Assembly (NCBI GenBank): GCA_021324595.1
Contig: JAJPIV010000028.1
Location: 1 to 64,000 of the forward strand
DNA length: 64,000 nucleotides
Direction of reading: 5' to 3'
From: Actinomycetota bacterium
GTDB taxonomy: Bacteria; Actinomycetota; Actinomycetes; Streptosporangiales; Streptosporangiaceae
In this document: positions 1-8,445 of the stretch, piece after piece
Layout of the letters: the number at the start of each line of letters is the position of its first letter
Position numbering within the stretch: the stretch's first letter is position 1
Position numbers and translations under genes: made by a program
Notes under the pieces: model-generated
The model's database searches: none
Seen by the model: the letters and a program-made list of their open reading frames with translations, nothing else
Told to the model about the DNA's origin: nothing

Positions 1-75
1 CCGCCCCATTGGCCGCCGCCCCATTGGCCGCCGCCCCATTGGCCGCCGCCCCATTGGCCGCCGCCCCATTGGCCG
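1..75. repeat. 15-bp tandem repeat, five copies, encoding GGGQW
   Basis: The unit ccgccccattggccg is repeated five times without change up to the window edge. It lies in the C-terminal tail of the minus-strand membrane protein and keeps its frame, so copy number changes only tail length. The array may continue beyond the window. Confidence 0.95.
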
Positions 76-1433
76 CCGCCTCCGGCCGGCGGGTGCTGCT
101 GGCCGCCGGCCCCGCCGTACCCTCCCGGCACCGGGTCATGTGGCGCCTGGGCGGGCCGCCACGGGCCGAGAGGGTGCTGGGCCGGCAGGGCCGGCCGGCC
201 CTGGTCCGCCTGGCGCAGCACCAGGTCCAGCCCCTCCCGCCGCATTCGCAGGTCGGCGTACAGCAGCACCGTCACGCCGGCGCTGATCGGGCGCGTGCAG
301 GTCGCGGCGACGATGCTGCCGACGGCCCCGATGACGAGGGCCGCCGTTCCCGGAGCAGCAGCCCGCGGCGAGGCGAGCGAGACGCCGCCGCCGGCCAGCG
401 TGCTCAGCAGGGTGAAGGGAATCTCCAGCACCAGCGTCACCAGGACCACCACGAGCAGGGCCAGCAGGCTGATCCCGAACACCCGCCACCAGCTGCCGCG
501 CACCAGATCCCACGATCTCCTGAGCCCGGTCACCGGCCCGGCGCCCTCGAGCACCACGGCGGGCACGGCAAGGCTCAGCCCGACCCAGACCCAGATCGTC
601 ACGGCCAGCATGGCGAGGAACCCGAGGACGCCGATGGCCACCGCGGCAACCGCCGCCCTCGCGGCGAGAAGGACGGCCAGCACCACGGCGTACGGAATCC
701 ACATTCCCAGCAGCAGCAGCGACACCAGCAGCGTCACGCAGATCACCGGCCAGATGCGCGCCATCCGCCAGGCGTCGCCGATCGTCGTCGGCGCGCCGAG
801 CAGGCCGCGGCCAAGCACGCTGGTGAGCATGGCGGTGAGCACCTGCTGGAACACGAATGCGAGCGCGATCGTGACCAGGGCGAGCGGCAGCAGGCCCGCG
901 GCGAGCCCGGCCAGCGCGTGCCCGAGCCGGGCGGGGCCGGAGCCCGGCGTCAGGCTCCCGGTGAAGTTCTCCAGCCAGCGCTGCTCGGACCACCTCAGCA
1001 GCGTGGTGAGCACCCCCGCCAGGGTCTGGATGATGGCCGCGAGCCCGAGCGTGGCACCGGGGTTGCGGCGGATCAGCGTGAACGCGCCGCCCAGTATCTC
1101 CCCGGCGGTCAGCGGCCGCAGCGGCACGCCGCCGGGCGCCGGGGGCGGGGAAGGCCAGCCGCCGTAGCCGGGGGCGTATCCCGGGGGCGGGCCGTAGCCG
1201 GGGGGCGGGCCGTAGCCGGGGGGCGGGCCGTAGCCGGGGGGCGGGCCGTAGCCGGGGGCGTATCCCGGGGGCGGGCCGTAGCCAGGGGGCGGGCCGTGGC
1301 CCGGCGGAGGTGCCGCAGGGCCCGCCTGACCGGGACCGCCTGCGGGATCGGCCGGGCCCGGCCAGCCGCCCGGCTGGCCGGCGCGGCCCGGCCACGGTTG
1401 CTGGTGACCGGGTCCCGGGGAGTTCTCGCTCAT
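1..1433 (-). CDS. Multi-pass membrane protein, glycerophosphoryl diester phosphodiesterase membrane-domain type (3' end cut by window)
   Basis: The ORF track misses this gene because it runs off the left edge without a stop; I read it by hand from ATG at 1433. The first ~90 residues are cytoplasmic and Pro/Gly/Tyr rich, built on PPPGYG repeats. Then come 'GGVPLRPLTAGEILGGAF', several long hydrophobic segments, and 'YADLRMRREGLDL', a junction I know from the actinobacterial membrane-domain family found beside GDPD enzymes. The visible C-tail is hydrophilic and ends in GGGQW repeats. No catalytic phosphodiesterase motif is visible, so a structural or scaffolding role is as likely as an enzymatic one. 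Its position just upstream of, and divergent from, mtnA matches Streptomyces. Family call fairly secure, function unknown. Confidence 0.75.
   Translation of the reverse strand, partial: MSENSPGPGHQQPWPGRAGQPGGWPGPADPAGGPGQAGPAAPPPGHGPPPGYGPPPGYAPGYGPPPGYGPPPGYGPPPGYGPPPGYAPGYGGWPSPPPAPGGVPLRPLTAGEILGGAFTLIRRNPGATLGLAAIIQTLAGVLTTLLRWSEQRWLENFTGSLTPGSGPARLGHALAGLAAGLLPLALVTIALAFVFQQVLTAMLTSVLGRGLLGAPTTIGDAWRMARIWPVICVTLLVSLLLLGMWIPYAVVLAVLLAARAAVAAVAIGVLGFLAMLAVTIWVWVGLSLAVPAVVLEGAGPVTGLRRSWDLVRGSWWRVFGISLLALLVVVLVTLVLEIPFTLLSTLAGGGVSLASPRAAAPGTAALVIGAVGSIVAATCTRPISAGVTVLLYADLRMRREGLDLVLRQADQGRPALPAQHPLGPWRPAQAPHDPVPGGYGGAGGQQHPPAGGGGQWGGGQWGGGQWGGGQWGGGQWG
1162..1305. repeat. 18-bp degenerate repeats encoding PPPGYG/YAPGYG
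   Basis: On the minus strand this codes for about seven Pro-Pro-Pro-Gly-Tyr-Gly type units in the cytoplasmic N-terminal region of the membrane protein. Such Pro/Tyr tails are common ahead of actinobacterial membrane domains. Confidence 0.85.
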
Positions 1434-1615
1434 CCTGATCTCCGTCACATGCCGCCGGCACAGCCTCGCGACATGCCGGCCCAGCCTCGCGCTGCCGTGC
1501 TCATCCTGGCATGCCGCACGGGGCCGGCGGCCGCGCGCGGCAGGGCGAGGCCGCCGCCCGGATGAGCCGGCCCCGGCTCATCCGGCAGCCTCCGCGCCTG
1601 CCGCACACTGAACGC

Positions 1616-2656
1616 GTGAGCTTCGTGCCGCTGCGCTGGCTCGACCCGCCCGCCGGGCCGGCGATCGAGCTACTCGACCAGACCCGGCTGCCCGCCACCG
1701 AGGCGTACGTCACCTGCGCCGACGTTCCCTCGCTGATCGACGCGATCACGCGTCTGGTGGTCCGGGGCGCTCCGCTGCTCGGGATCGCGGGGGCATTCGG
1801 CGTGGCGCTGGCCGCCGCCCGCGGCGACGACGTGCGGGCGGCCGCGGCGGCGATCGAGCGGGCCAGGCCCACCGCGGTGAACCTCGGCTGGGGCGCCCGG
1901 CGAGCGCTCGGCGCGTACCTGCGCGCCCGGGCCGGCGCCGCCGGTGACGGTGGACGGGCCGCCTTCCTGGCCGCCCTGGAGGAGGCCCGCTCGATCGCCG
2001 ACGCCGACCGGCGGGCTTGCGCGCAGATGGCCGCGCACGGGCTGGCCCTGGTGCCGCCGGACGCGAGGATCCTCACCCACTGCAACACGGGCGCGCTGGT
2101 CACCGCCGGCGGTGGGACCGCGTTCGGGCTCATCCTGGCGGCACACCGGGCCGGCCGGCTCGCGATGGTGTGGATCGACGAGACCAGGCCTCTGCTGCAA
2201 GGCTCCCGCCTCACCGCGTTCGAAGCCGAGCGGGCCGGGCTGCCCTACCGCGTCCTCGCCGACTCCGCCGCCGCGTCGCTGATGGCGGCGGGCCTGGTGG
2301 ACCTCGTCGCGGTCGGCGCTGACCGGATCGCCGCCGACGGCAGCGTCGCGAACAAGGTCGGCACCTACGCCCTCGCCGTGCTCGCCAGCCACCACCGCGT
2401 GCCGTTCGTGGTCGTCGCGCCGAGCACGACGATCGACCCGGCGACGCCGGACGGCGCCGCGATCGCCATCGAGCAGCGCCGCTCCGAGGAGGTCACCTGG
2501 CATGCGGGCACCCCCCTCGCCCCGGCCGGCGCGGTCGCCTACAACCCCGCGTTCGACGTCACCCCGCCAGGGCTGGTCACCGCGATCGTGACCGAGCGGG
2601 GAGTGATAGATCCCGTCACACCAGGTAATCTGCGTCTGCTGAGGCCGCTGCCGTGA
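1616..2656 (+). CDS. mtnA: S-methyl-5-thioribose-1-phosphate isomerase
   Basis: Converts 5-methylthioribose-1-phosphate to 5-methylthioribulose-1-phosphate in the cytoplasmic methionine salvage pathway. Family motifs appear in order: 'LLDQTRLP' near the N-terminus, RGAPLLGIAGA, 'THCNTGALVTAG' with the catalytic cysteine, 'DETRPLLQGSRLTAFE', and 'VGADRIAADGSVANKVGTY' with the catalytic aspartate. I chose GTG at 1616 (346 aa) because homology begins at 'LRWLDPPAGP'; ATG at 1562 would add 18 residues with no family support. The two-component regulator mtrA follows 43 bases later, the same neighbour as in Streptomyces. Function is secure, start less so. Confidence 0.93.
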   Translation: MSFVPLRWLDPPAGPAIELLDQTRLPATEAYVTCADVPSLIDAITRLVVRGAPLLGIAGAFGVALAAARGDDVRAAAAAIERARPTAVNLGWGARRALGAYLRARAGAAGDGGRAAFLAALEEARSIADADRRACAQMAAHGLALVPPDARILTHCNTGALVTAGGGTAFGLILAAHRAGRLAMVWIDETRPLLQGSRLTAFEAERAGLPYRVLADSAAASLMAAGLVDLVAVGADRIAADGSVANKVGTYALAVLASHHRVPFVVVAPSTTIDPATPDGAAIAIEQRRSEEVTWHAGTPLAPAGAVAYNPAFDVTPPGLVTAIVTERGVIDPVTPGNLRLLRPLP

Positions 2657-2699
2657 TCGCGGGCTTGGCGGCAGGCGTTTCCGTGGAACGATGGGGAGC

Positions 2700-3377
2700 A
2701 TGAAAGGTCGCGTGCTGGTAGTCGACGATGACCCCGCCCTCGCCGAGATGCTCGGCATCGTCCTGCGCGGCGAGGGATTCGAGCCGACCTTCGTCTACGA
2801 CGGCGACAAGGCGCTCGAGGCGTTCCGGGACACCAAGCCCGACCTGATCCTCCTTGACCTGATGCTGCCCGGCATGGACGGCATCGATGTGTGCCGTCAG
2901 ATCAGGGCCGAGTCCGGCGTCCCCATCGTGATGCTCACGGCCAAGAGCGACACCGTCGATGTGGTCCTCGGGCTCGAGTCAGGCGCCGATGACTACATCG
3001 TCAAGCCGTTCCAGGCCAAGGTGCTGATCGCGCGGGTCCGCGCCCGGCTGCGCCGGACCGAGGACCCGGCCCCCGAGGTGCTCACGATCGGTGACGTCAC
3101 GATTGACGTCGCCGGCCACTCGGTGAAGCGGGACGGCGAGCCCATCAACCTGACGCCGCTGGAGTTCGACCTGCTGGTGGCCCTGGCGCGCAAGCCGCGG
3201 CAGGTGTTCACCAGGGAGGTGCTGCTGGAGCAGGTCTGGGGCTACCGGCACGCGGCCGACACGCGCCTGGTCAACGTCCACGTGCAGCGGCTGCGCGCCA
3301 AGATCGAGCGGGATCCCGAGCGGCCGGAGGTCGTGGTCACGGTCCGCGGCGTGGGATACAAGGCGGGGTCGGGCTGA
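2700..3377 (+). CDS. mtrA: Response regulator MtrA (OmpR/PhoB family)
   Basis: DNA-binding regulator of the MtrA-MtrB two-component system, which controls cell-wall hydrolases, division and osmotic response in actinobacteria. The receiver domain (about residues 1-120) has the acidic 'VVDDD' cluster, 'DLILLDLMLPGMDGID' with the phosphoacceptor Asp, 'MLTAKSD' and 'DDYIVKPF'. The winged helix (about 130-225) contains 'LTPLEFDLLVALARKPRQVF' and 'DTRLVNVHVQRLRAKIE'. It is near-identical in pattern to mycobacterial and Streptomyces MtrA. ATG at 2700 has a GGGGAG ribosome-binding site; the track's ATG at 2691 adds only three residues. First gene of mtrA-mtrB-lpqB. Confidence 0.97.
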   Translation: MKGRVLVVDDDPALAEMLGIVLRGEGFEPTFVYDGDKALEAFRDTKPDLILLDLMLPGMDGIDVCRQIRAESGVPIVMLTAKSDTVDVVLGLESGADDYIVKPFQAKVLIARVRARLRRTEDPAPEVLTIGDVTIDVAGHSVKRDGEPINLTPLEFDLLVALARKPRQVFTREVLLEQVWGYRHAADTRLVNVHVQRLRAKIERDPERPEVVVTVRGVGYKAGSG

Positions 3378-3514
3378 CCTCCTACGGCCGGCCGCATCCA
3401 GCGCCGGCCTGGCTGGCCGAGCGTGTCCGGCCGGGCGGCCGGGCCGCCGCGCGCGCTCTGACCCGGTCGGCGCGCGCGCTGCGGGCGCGATGGGCCAGCT
3501 CGCTGCAGGTCCGG

Positions 3515-5068
3515 GTGGTCAGCACCACCTTGTTCGCATCCGCCGTCGTGGTCTCGCTGCTCGGCTTCTTCCTCATGCAGCAGATCACGGCGAACCTGCT
3601 CGCGCAGGCCGAGGCGTCCGCCTACAACCAGGCCTCCGACGGGCTGGCGTTCGCCCAGGCGCAGCCCGGCGTCGACCGGCCGCCCAGCCTGGTCGGCTCG
3701 GATCAGCTCATGAGCTACATCCTCGGCCACCTCCAGCCCAGCCCGGACAACCCCGGCGCCGACTACGGGGTGGCGATGACGCTGGCCACCAACGTGCCCG
3801 GGTCCCCTGCCTACTGGCGGGACGCTGAGGTCGGCATGCCCGTTCCGCTGCCGCCGCCGCCCGGCCCGGCCGCCCGGCCCGGCATCTCGCTCACGTTCGC
3901 GCGGATGCCGTTCCCGGCCCGGGGCAGCCCGCAGACGGCCGGCCTGCTGTTCGCCGCGCCCGTCAGCCACTATTACATGCTGTATTACTTCTTCCCGCTG
4001 ACCCAGCTCCAGCAGGAGCTCGGCCAGGCCCTGCGCACCATGGTGCTGGTGGGCATCGCGCTGGTGTTCCTGCTCGCCGGCATCGCGTGGCTGGTGACAC
4101 GGTGGGTGGTGATGCCGGTCGTCCGGGCGGCGCGCGGCGCCCAGTCGCTGTCGATGGGCAACCTGGACGAGCGGCTCGAGGTGCGGGGCACCGACGAGCT
4201 CGCCGCGCTGGCGGCCTCGTTCAACGAGATGGCCGCGAGCTTGCAGGACAAGATGCGCGAGCTTGAGGACCTGTCCAAGGTGCAGCGGCAGTTCGTCTCC
4301 GATGTGTCGCACGAGCTGCGCACCCCACTGGCGACGATCCGGATGGCCGCGGACCTGCTGTACGAGGCCAGGGATCAGCTCCAGCCGGGCGCGGCCCGCT
4401 CGGCCGAGCTGCTGCAGAGCCAGCTGGAGCGGTTCGAGTCCCTGCTCACCGACCTGCTGGAGATCAGCCGGCACGACGCCAACGTGGCCACCCTCGACGC
4501 CGAGCCGGCCGACATGGGCGACCTGGTGCGCATGGCCGCCGACATCGCGCAGCAGCTGGCCGAGCGGCGTGGCGCCAGGATCGTGTTCGACCTGCCGGGC
4601 GAGGCATGCGTGGCCGAGCTGGACCGCAGGCGCGTCGAGCGCATCCTGCGCAACCTCCTGGTCAACGCCGTGGAGCACGGTGAGGGCAAGGACGTGGTGG
4701 TCCGGTGCGCCGCCGACCGGGACGCGGTCGCGGTCACCGTCCGCGACTTCGGCGTCGGGCTGGCGCCGGGCGAGGAGCACCTGGTCTTCGACCGCTTCTG
4801 GCGCGCCGATCCGGCCCGGGCGAGGACGACCGGCGGGACCGGGCTGGGCCTGGCGATCGCGCTGGAGGACGCCCGCCTGCACGGAGGGTGGCTGGAGGCG
4901 TGGGGTGAGCCCGGGCGCGGCTCGGTGTTCCGCCTCACGCTGCCGCGGGTGATCGGCGGCGAGCTGGCCGGATCGCCCCTCCCGCTCGCACCGGACCGGG
5001 ACGACCTGGCGAGGCGGCTCGGCGGCCCGGTGCCGCCCGGCCGCCTGCTGACGGGGGACCGGACGTGA
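3515..5068 (+). CDS. mtrB: Sensor histidine kinase MtrB
   Basis: Membrane kinase that phosphorylates MtrA. It shows a first TM segment, an extracellular loop of about 150 residues, a second TM ('MVLVGIALVFLLAGIAWLV'), a HAMP linker, the HisKA H-box 'VSHELRTPLATIR', N-box 'NLLVNAVEHGEGKD' and G-boxes 'DFGVGLAPG' and 'GGTGLGLAIALEDA'. GTG at 3515 is the first conventional start, but it sits at the very beginning of TM1. The frame is open back into mtrA, and the preceding codons give a basic 'RARWASSLQVR' stretch as in other MtrB proteins. The true start may therefore be upstream, for example CTG at 3374 overlapping the mtrA stop. The 3' end overlaps lpqB as GTGA. Confidence 0.95.
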   Translation: MVSTTLFASAVVVSLLGFFLMQQITANLLAQAEASAYNQASDGLAFAQAQPGVDRPPSLVGSDQLMSYILGHLQPSPDNPGADYGVAMTLATNVPGSPAYWRDAEVGMPVPLPPPPGPAARPGISLTFARMPFPARGSPQTAGLLFAAPVSHYYMLYYFFPLTQLQQELGQALRTMVLVGIALVFLLAGIAWLVTRWVVMPVVRAARGAQSLSMGNLDERLEVRGTDELAALAASFNEMAASLQDKMRELEDLSKVQRQFVSDVSHELRTPLATIRMAADLLYEARDQLQPGAARSAELLQSQLERFESLLTDLLEISRHDANVATLDAEPADMGDLVRMAADIAQQLAERRGARIVFDLPGEACVAELDRRRVERILRNLLVNAVEHGEGKDVVVRCAADRDAVAVTVRDFGVGLAPGEEHLVFDRFWRADPARARTTGGTGLGLAIALEDARLHGGWLEAWGEPGRGSVFRLTLPRVIGGELAGSPLPLAPDRDDLARRLGGPVPPGRLLTGDRT

Positions 5069-6975
5069 CCAGGCGGGCCCGGACTGCAGTGGCCGCGGCG
5101 GCGGCCGCGGTGGCCGCGGCCCTGCTGGCCGGCTGCGTGACCATGCCGTCGAGCGGGCTGGTCCGCGTGGACGGCCAGCCGTCCTCCGGGGGGCCGGTCG
5201 CGGAGGGCGTGCAGTTCGTCCCCGTGCCACCGGGGGGCAACTGGAAGCCGACCGAGATCGTCGCGGGCTTCCTCGCGGCGAGCGGAAGCTCGCTGAGCGG
5301 GAACTTCCTCGGCGGCAACGCGCTCAGCGGGAACTCGTTCGCGGTGGCCCGCGAGTACCTCTCCCCGGCCTACCGGCGGCAGTGGCGGCCGGGCCGGGCG
5401 GCCACCATCATCCAGGCGAACCCGCGAATCAGCGTGCCCGCGGTCCCCACGATCCTGTCCCACATGGCCAGCGGCGCCTCGTCCACGCAGGTCAGCGTGG
5501 TCAGCCGGTTCGTGGAGACGCTCCAGCCCGCGGGTAACCTCGTCGCGTCGTCGCATGGTCACCAGTTCCAGTTCGAGCTGGTCCAGGTGGACGGCGAATG
5601 GCGGATCAGCTCGATCGCCGAGGACGGCACCCCCTCGAACAACCTGCTGCTGCTCACCGAGACCGATTTCGCCCGGGACTACCAGCCGCGCAACCTGTAC
5701 TTCTTCCCGGCCGGGTCGCCGCAGGACGTGCTGGTCCCCGATCCGGTGTTCATCCCGCAGCAGGCGGCCGGAAGCGAGGGCGGCGCGCGGCTGCTGGTGC
5801 GCGGGCTCATCGCCTCGCCCAGGTCCGGTTCCGGGCCAACCGGGTGGCTGAGCGATGCCACCTCGACCGCATTCCCGGCCGGGACCAAGATCCTGGGCGT
5901 CCAGGTCTCCGGGATCAAGGCCGTCGTCGACCTCGGCGGCACGGCGGCCAGGGCTGGCCCCGGCCGGCTGTTCCGCATGGAGGCGCAGCTGGTCTGGAGC
6001 CTCACCTCCGCTCCCTACTCGCCCGGCCCGGGGGCCGGGCCGGCGGCGACAGGCATCGGCTCGGTCGAGTTGCTGCTCGACCACCGGCGGCCGGCGCTGC
6101 TGCTGCCCCAGGGCTTCACCCAGTTCTTCGCCCGCTGGCAGCCTGCCGCCGGCCCGCTCTACTACCAGCAGGCGACCGCGGCCGGCGGGCCGGGTGTCGA
6201 CGAGCTGCGCTCCGGGTCGGCCGCGCGCGCGGTGCCGCTGCCGGGCGGGCTGGGGAACGGCCCGTTCACCGCCATCGCGGTGTCACCGCCCGGGTTGGCG
6301 CCCGCGATCCTCGCGGCCTGCCGGGGCCGCGACGTCTACCAGGTGCCGCTCGGGGCCGCCTCGCGGATCGCGTCGGCGCAGCGCCTCCAGGGCCGCTGCA
6401 CGTCGCTGAGCTGGGACGACGAGGGCGACCTGTGGGCCACCGCGGGGAACGGCGCCTACGTGCTGGCCGCCGGGACGCCGGCCGGGCCGGGGCGGCCGGG
6501 CTTCGCGCCGGTGTTCACCGCGCCCGGCGAGATCACCTCGCTCCAGGTCGCGCCGGACGGCGTGCGCGCGGCGATGATCGTCCGGACGCCGCGCGGGCCG
6601 CAGATCCGCGTGGCCGCGATCAGCCGGAACGCCGCCCAGGTCTACTCGCTGCAGGCGGCGCAGATGGTCCAGGTGGGCTCCGACATCGCCGACCCGGTCG
6701 CGCTCGGCTGGCGGGACCCCTACTACCTGCTGGTGGCCGGGCAGGCCCGCGGCGGGGCCGACGCGCTCTACGAGGTTCCGCTCAACGGCGGTGCCAAGAT
6801 CCAGTTGCCCACGGTGCTGCCGGCGCACGTGACGCAGGTCATCGTCAGCCAGCGCGGCACCGTGGTGGCCACGGACGGGCCCGGCGAGGCGGGCCAGCGG
6901 ATCTGGCTGCAGCCACCTGGCTCGGATGGCCTGTGGACCCCGATCACCACGGGGATCACGCCCGACATCCCCTGA
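5065..6975 (+). CDS. lpqB: Lipoprotein LpqB, MtrAB accessory protein
   Basis: Cell-surface lipoprotein that acts with MtrB in envelope signalling in actinobacteria. The N-terminus is a short basic stretch, an Ala-rich hydrophobic core and the lipobox 'LLAGC' (Cys near residue 27). A GerMN-type domain covers roughly residues 40-330, followed by a C-terminal propeller-like region that carries the LpqB family pattern. The 636-residue length is normal. It starts with GTG inside the mtrB stop (GTGA), so the two are translationally coupled. A strong hairpin follows directly after the stop. Confidence 0.95.
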   Translation: MTRRARTAVAAAAAAVAAALLAGCVTMPSSGLVRVDGQPSSGGPVAEGVQFVPVPPGGNWKPTEIVAGFLAASGSSLSGNFLGGNALSGNSFAVAREYLSPAYRRQWRPGRAATIIQANPRISVPAVPTILSHMASGASSTQVSVVSRFVETLQPAGNLVASSHGHQFQFELVQVDGEWRISSIAEDGTPSNNLLLLTETDFARDYQPRNLYFFPAGSPQDVLVPDPVFIPQQAAGSEGGARLLVRGLIASPRSGSGPTGWLSDATSTAFPAGTKILGVQVSGIKAVVDLGGTAARAGPGRLFRMEAQLVWSLTSAPYSPGPGAGPAATGIGSVELLLDHRRPALLLPQGFTQFFARWQPAAGPLYYQQATAAGGPGVDELRSGSAARAVPLPGGLGNGPFTAIAVSPPGLAPAILAACRGRDVYQVPLGAASRIASAQRLQGRCTSLSWDDEGDLWATAGNGAYVLAAGTPAGPGRPGFAPVFTAPGEITSLQVAPDGVRAAMIVRTPRGPQIRVAAISRNAAQVYSLQAAQMVQVGSDIADPVALGWRDPYYLLVAGQARGGADALYEVPLNGGAKIQLPTVLPAHVTQVIVSQRGTVVATDGPGEAGQRIWLQPPGSDGLWTPITTGITPDIP

Positions 6976-6978
6976 GCC

Positions 6979-6998
6979 CCGCCCGGCGGGCCGGGCGG
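6979..6998 (+). terminator. Hairpin after lpqB
   Basis: ccgcccgg, a 4-base loop, then ccgggcgg form a perfect 8-bp stem three bases after the lpqB stop. There is no T-tract, which is usual for high-GC actinobacteria. It probably ends the mtrA-mtrB-lpqB transcript. Confidence 0.6.
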
Positions 6999-7344
6999 TC
7001 CAGGGCCTGACAGCGGGTCCGTGAGGGGCTACCGTCAGTGTCATGGCACCCGCCCGGGTCCGTGGTTGCGCTGGGCGGGCCGCCCCAGCCCCGGGGCGGC
7101 CGCTCCGGCTAGCCGATGCCAGCCGCAGGCGAAACGGCCCACGTAAGGCGACTTCTCGTCGATCGATCACGGTGCGGCTTAGGAGTAAGTCCTGCCCCGC
7201 CCGGGGGATCCGACGTCCTCCGGCCCGGGAGAAGGGCACTAGTGGCGCAGGCATGCCGCAAGACCCTCAGCAGGCGGATGTGGGGTAGAAGACCAGGTCG
7301 GCCGGGCGGGTGCCGCTGCGCACCGAGGGAAGGGGGCACGGGTC
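6999..7344. other. Intergenic region between lpqB and hpf, no gene recognised
   Basis: Many actinobacteria carry a comF-type phosphoribosyltransferase gene here. I find no PRPP-binding motif in any frame. The 81-residue track ORF (7043-7288) is Arg/Pro-rich with no recognisable pattern and I do not accept it. A promoter for hpf must lie here, but I cannot place -35 and -10 boxes with confidence. Confidence 0.5.
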
Positions 7345-8208
7345 ATGGAGATCATCTTCAGGGGCCGGCAGACGGATGTGGCAGCGCGGTTCCGCGAGCA
7401 CGCGACGGCGAAGCTGAACAGGCTGGAGCGCCTCGACCAGAATGCCGTCCGGGTGGACGTGGAGGTCTGCGTGGAGCGCAACCCCCGGCTGGCGAGCCAG
7501 CGCGAGCGCGTCGAGCTGACCGTCAGGTCCAAGGGGCCGGCGATCAGGGCCGAGGCCGCCGCCGAGGACCGGTTCTGCGCGCTTGACCTAGCCCTCGACA
7601 AGCTCGACTCCAGGCTGCGGCGGGCGATCGACCGGAGGAAGGCCCGCGCGCTCGGCCAGGGCGACCGCCGCGAGCCGGCCGGACTGGCGGCGCCGGCCCG
7701 CCCGGGCGGGCCGGCGCCGCAGGGTGGAGCGGAAGCGCCTGGCGGCGCGGTGCCGGCCGGCGGCGGGGCGCCGCCGGCCGGTGACCTGGTGCCGGCGCTT
7801 CCCGCCGGGGTGGTGCTGCCCGGGCCCCGGCGGGAGCAGGCGCCCGCGGGCGGGGACGGCGCCGCGGGACCGGCCGGGACCGACATGGTTCCGGTCGAGA
7901 TGGTGGGCGACGGGCCGCTGGTGGTCCGGCAGAAGTTCCACCACGCCACGCCGATCACGCTCGACCAGGCGCTGTTCGAGATGGAGCTCATCGGCCACGA
8001 CTTCTACCTGTTCCACGATGCGGACCGCGACCTGCCCAGCGTGGTCTACCGGCGGCGGGGCTACCAGTACGGGGTGATCAGGCTGGCGAGGCCGGAGGCG
8101 GGGGAGGAACACGGCGGCCCGCCGGCCCGGGCGGCCGGAGGCCGCGGCACCGCCGGAGACCGCGGCACCGCCGGAAACCGCGGCACCGCTGCGCCGGCGT
8201 CCGGGTGA
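7345..8208 (+). CDS. hpf: Ribosome hibernation promoting factor, long form
   Basis: Binds the 30S subunit and drives 100S dimer formation, silencing ribosomes in stationary phase or stress. The N-terminal S30AE domain (about residues 1-105) begins 'MEIIFRGRQTDVAARFREH' and includes the helix 'ALDLALDKLDSRLRRAIDRR'. A variable Gly/Pro linker (about 106-175) leads to the C-terminal dimerisation domain with 'VVRQKFHHATPITLDQALFE' and 'HDFYLFHDADRDLPSVVYRR'. The last ~35 residues are low-complexity GTAGDR-type repeats, longer than usual. A GAAGGGGG ribosome-binding site precedes the ATG. Confidence 0.95.
   Translation: MEIIFRGRQTDVAARFREHATAKLNRLERLDQNAVRVDVEVCVERNPRLASQRERVELTVRSKGPAIRAEAAAEDRFCALDLALDKLDSRLRRAIDRRKARALGQGDRREPAGLAAPARPGGPAPQGGAEAPGGAVPAGGGAPPAGDLVPALPAGVVLPGPRREQAPAGGDGAAGPAGTDMVPVEMVGDGPLVVRQKFHHATPITLDQALFEMELIGHDFYLFHDADRDLPSVVYRRRGYQYGVIRLARPEAGEEHGGPPARAAGGRGTAGDRGTAGNRGTAAPASG
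8143..8193. repeat. 18-bp repeat at the hpf C-terminus
   Basis: Two full copies and one partial copy of cgcggcaccgccggagac, in frame, encode RGTAGD/N units at the extreme C-terminus of Hpf, beyond the conserved dimerisation domain. Confidence 0.85.
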
Positions 8209-8445
8209 GGACCGGGTACTCTCGTCCTCGTCCCGGCGCCGCGGCGCTCCCCGGCCCGGGGCCGCGGCGCTCCCCGGCGCTGCGAGGGTCAAGGCCCTGC
8301 CGCGGCCCTGGTGCTGCCGCGACACCGTCCCGCCCGCCCGCTTGCGCCCGTGTCCGGGCTGGGCGAGAGTGTGTAGTGCCCGCCGGGCAAGGGCTCCGGC
8401 GCCCCGCGGCCGCGGTGGTCCTTCAGTCCCACAGGAAGGTCGAGG

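Noticed and set aside
136-1461. 441-residue minus-strand ORF at the left edge
   Set aside because: It is in the wrong frame. The adjacent frame gives a coherent membrane protein from ATG 1433 that is open to the edge.
3242-5230. 662-residue minus-strand ORF antisense to mtrB
   Set aside because: It has His/Arg/Gln/Pro-rich shadow composition, while the plus strand encodes a textbook MtrB with all kinase boxes.
7043-7288. 81-residue ORF in the lpqB-hpf gap
   Set aside because: Arg/Pro-rich, no family pattern, no convincing ribosome-binding site.
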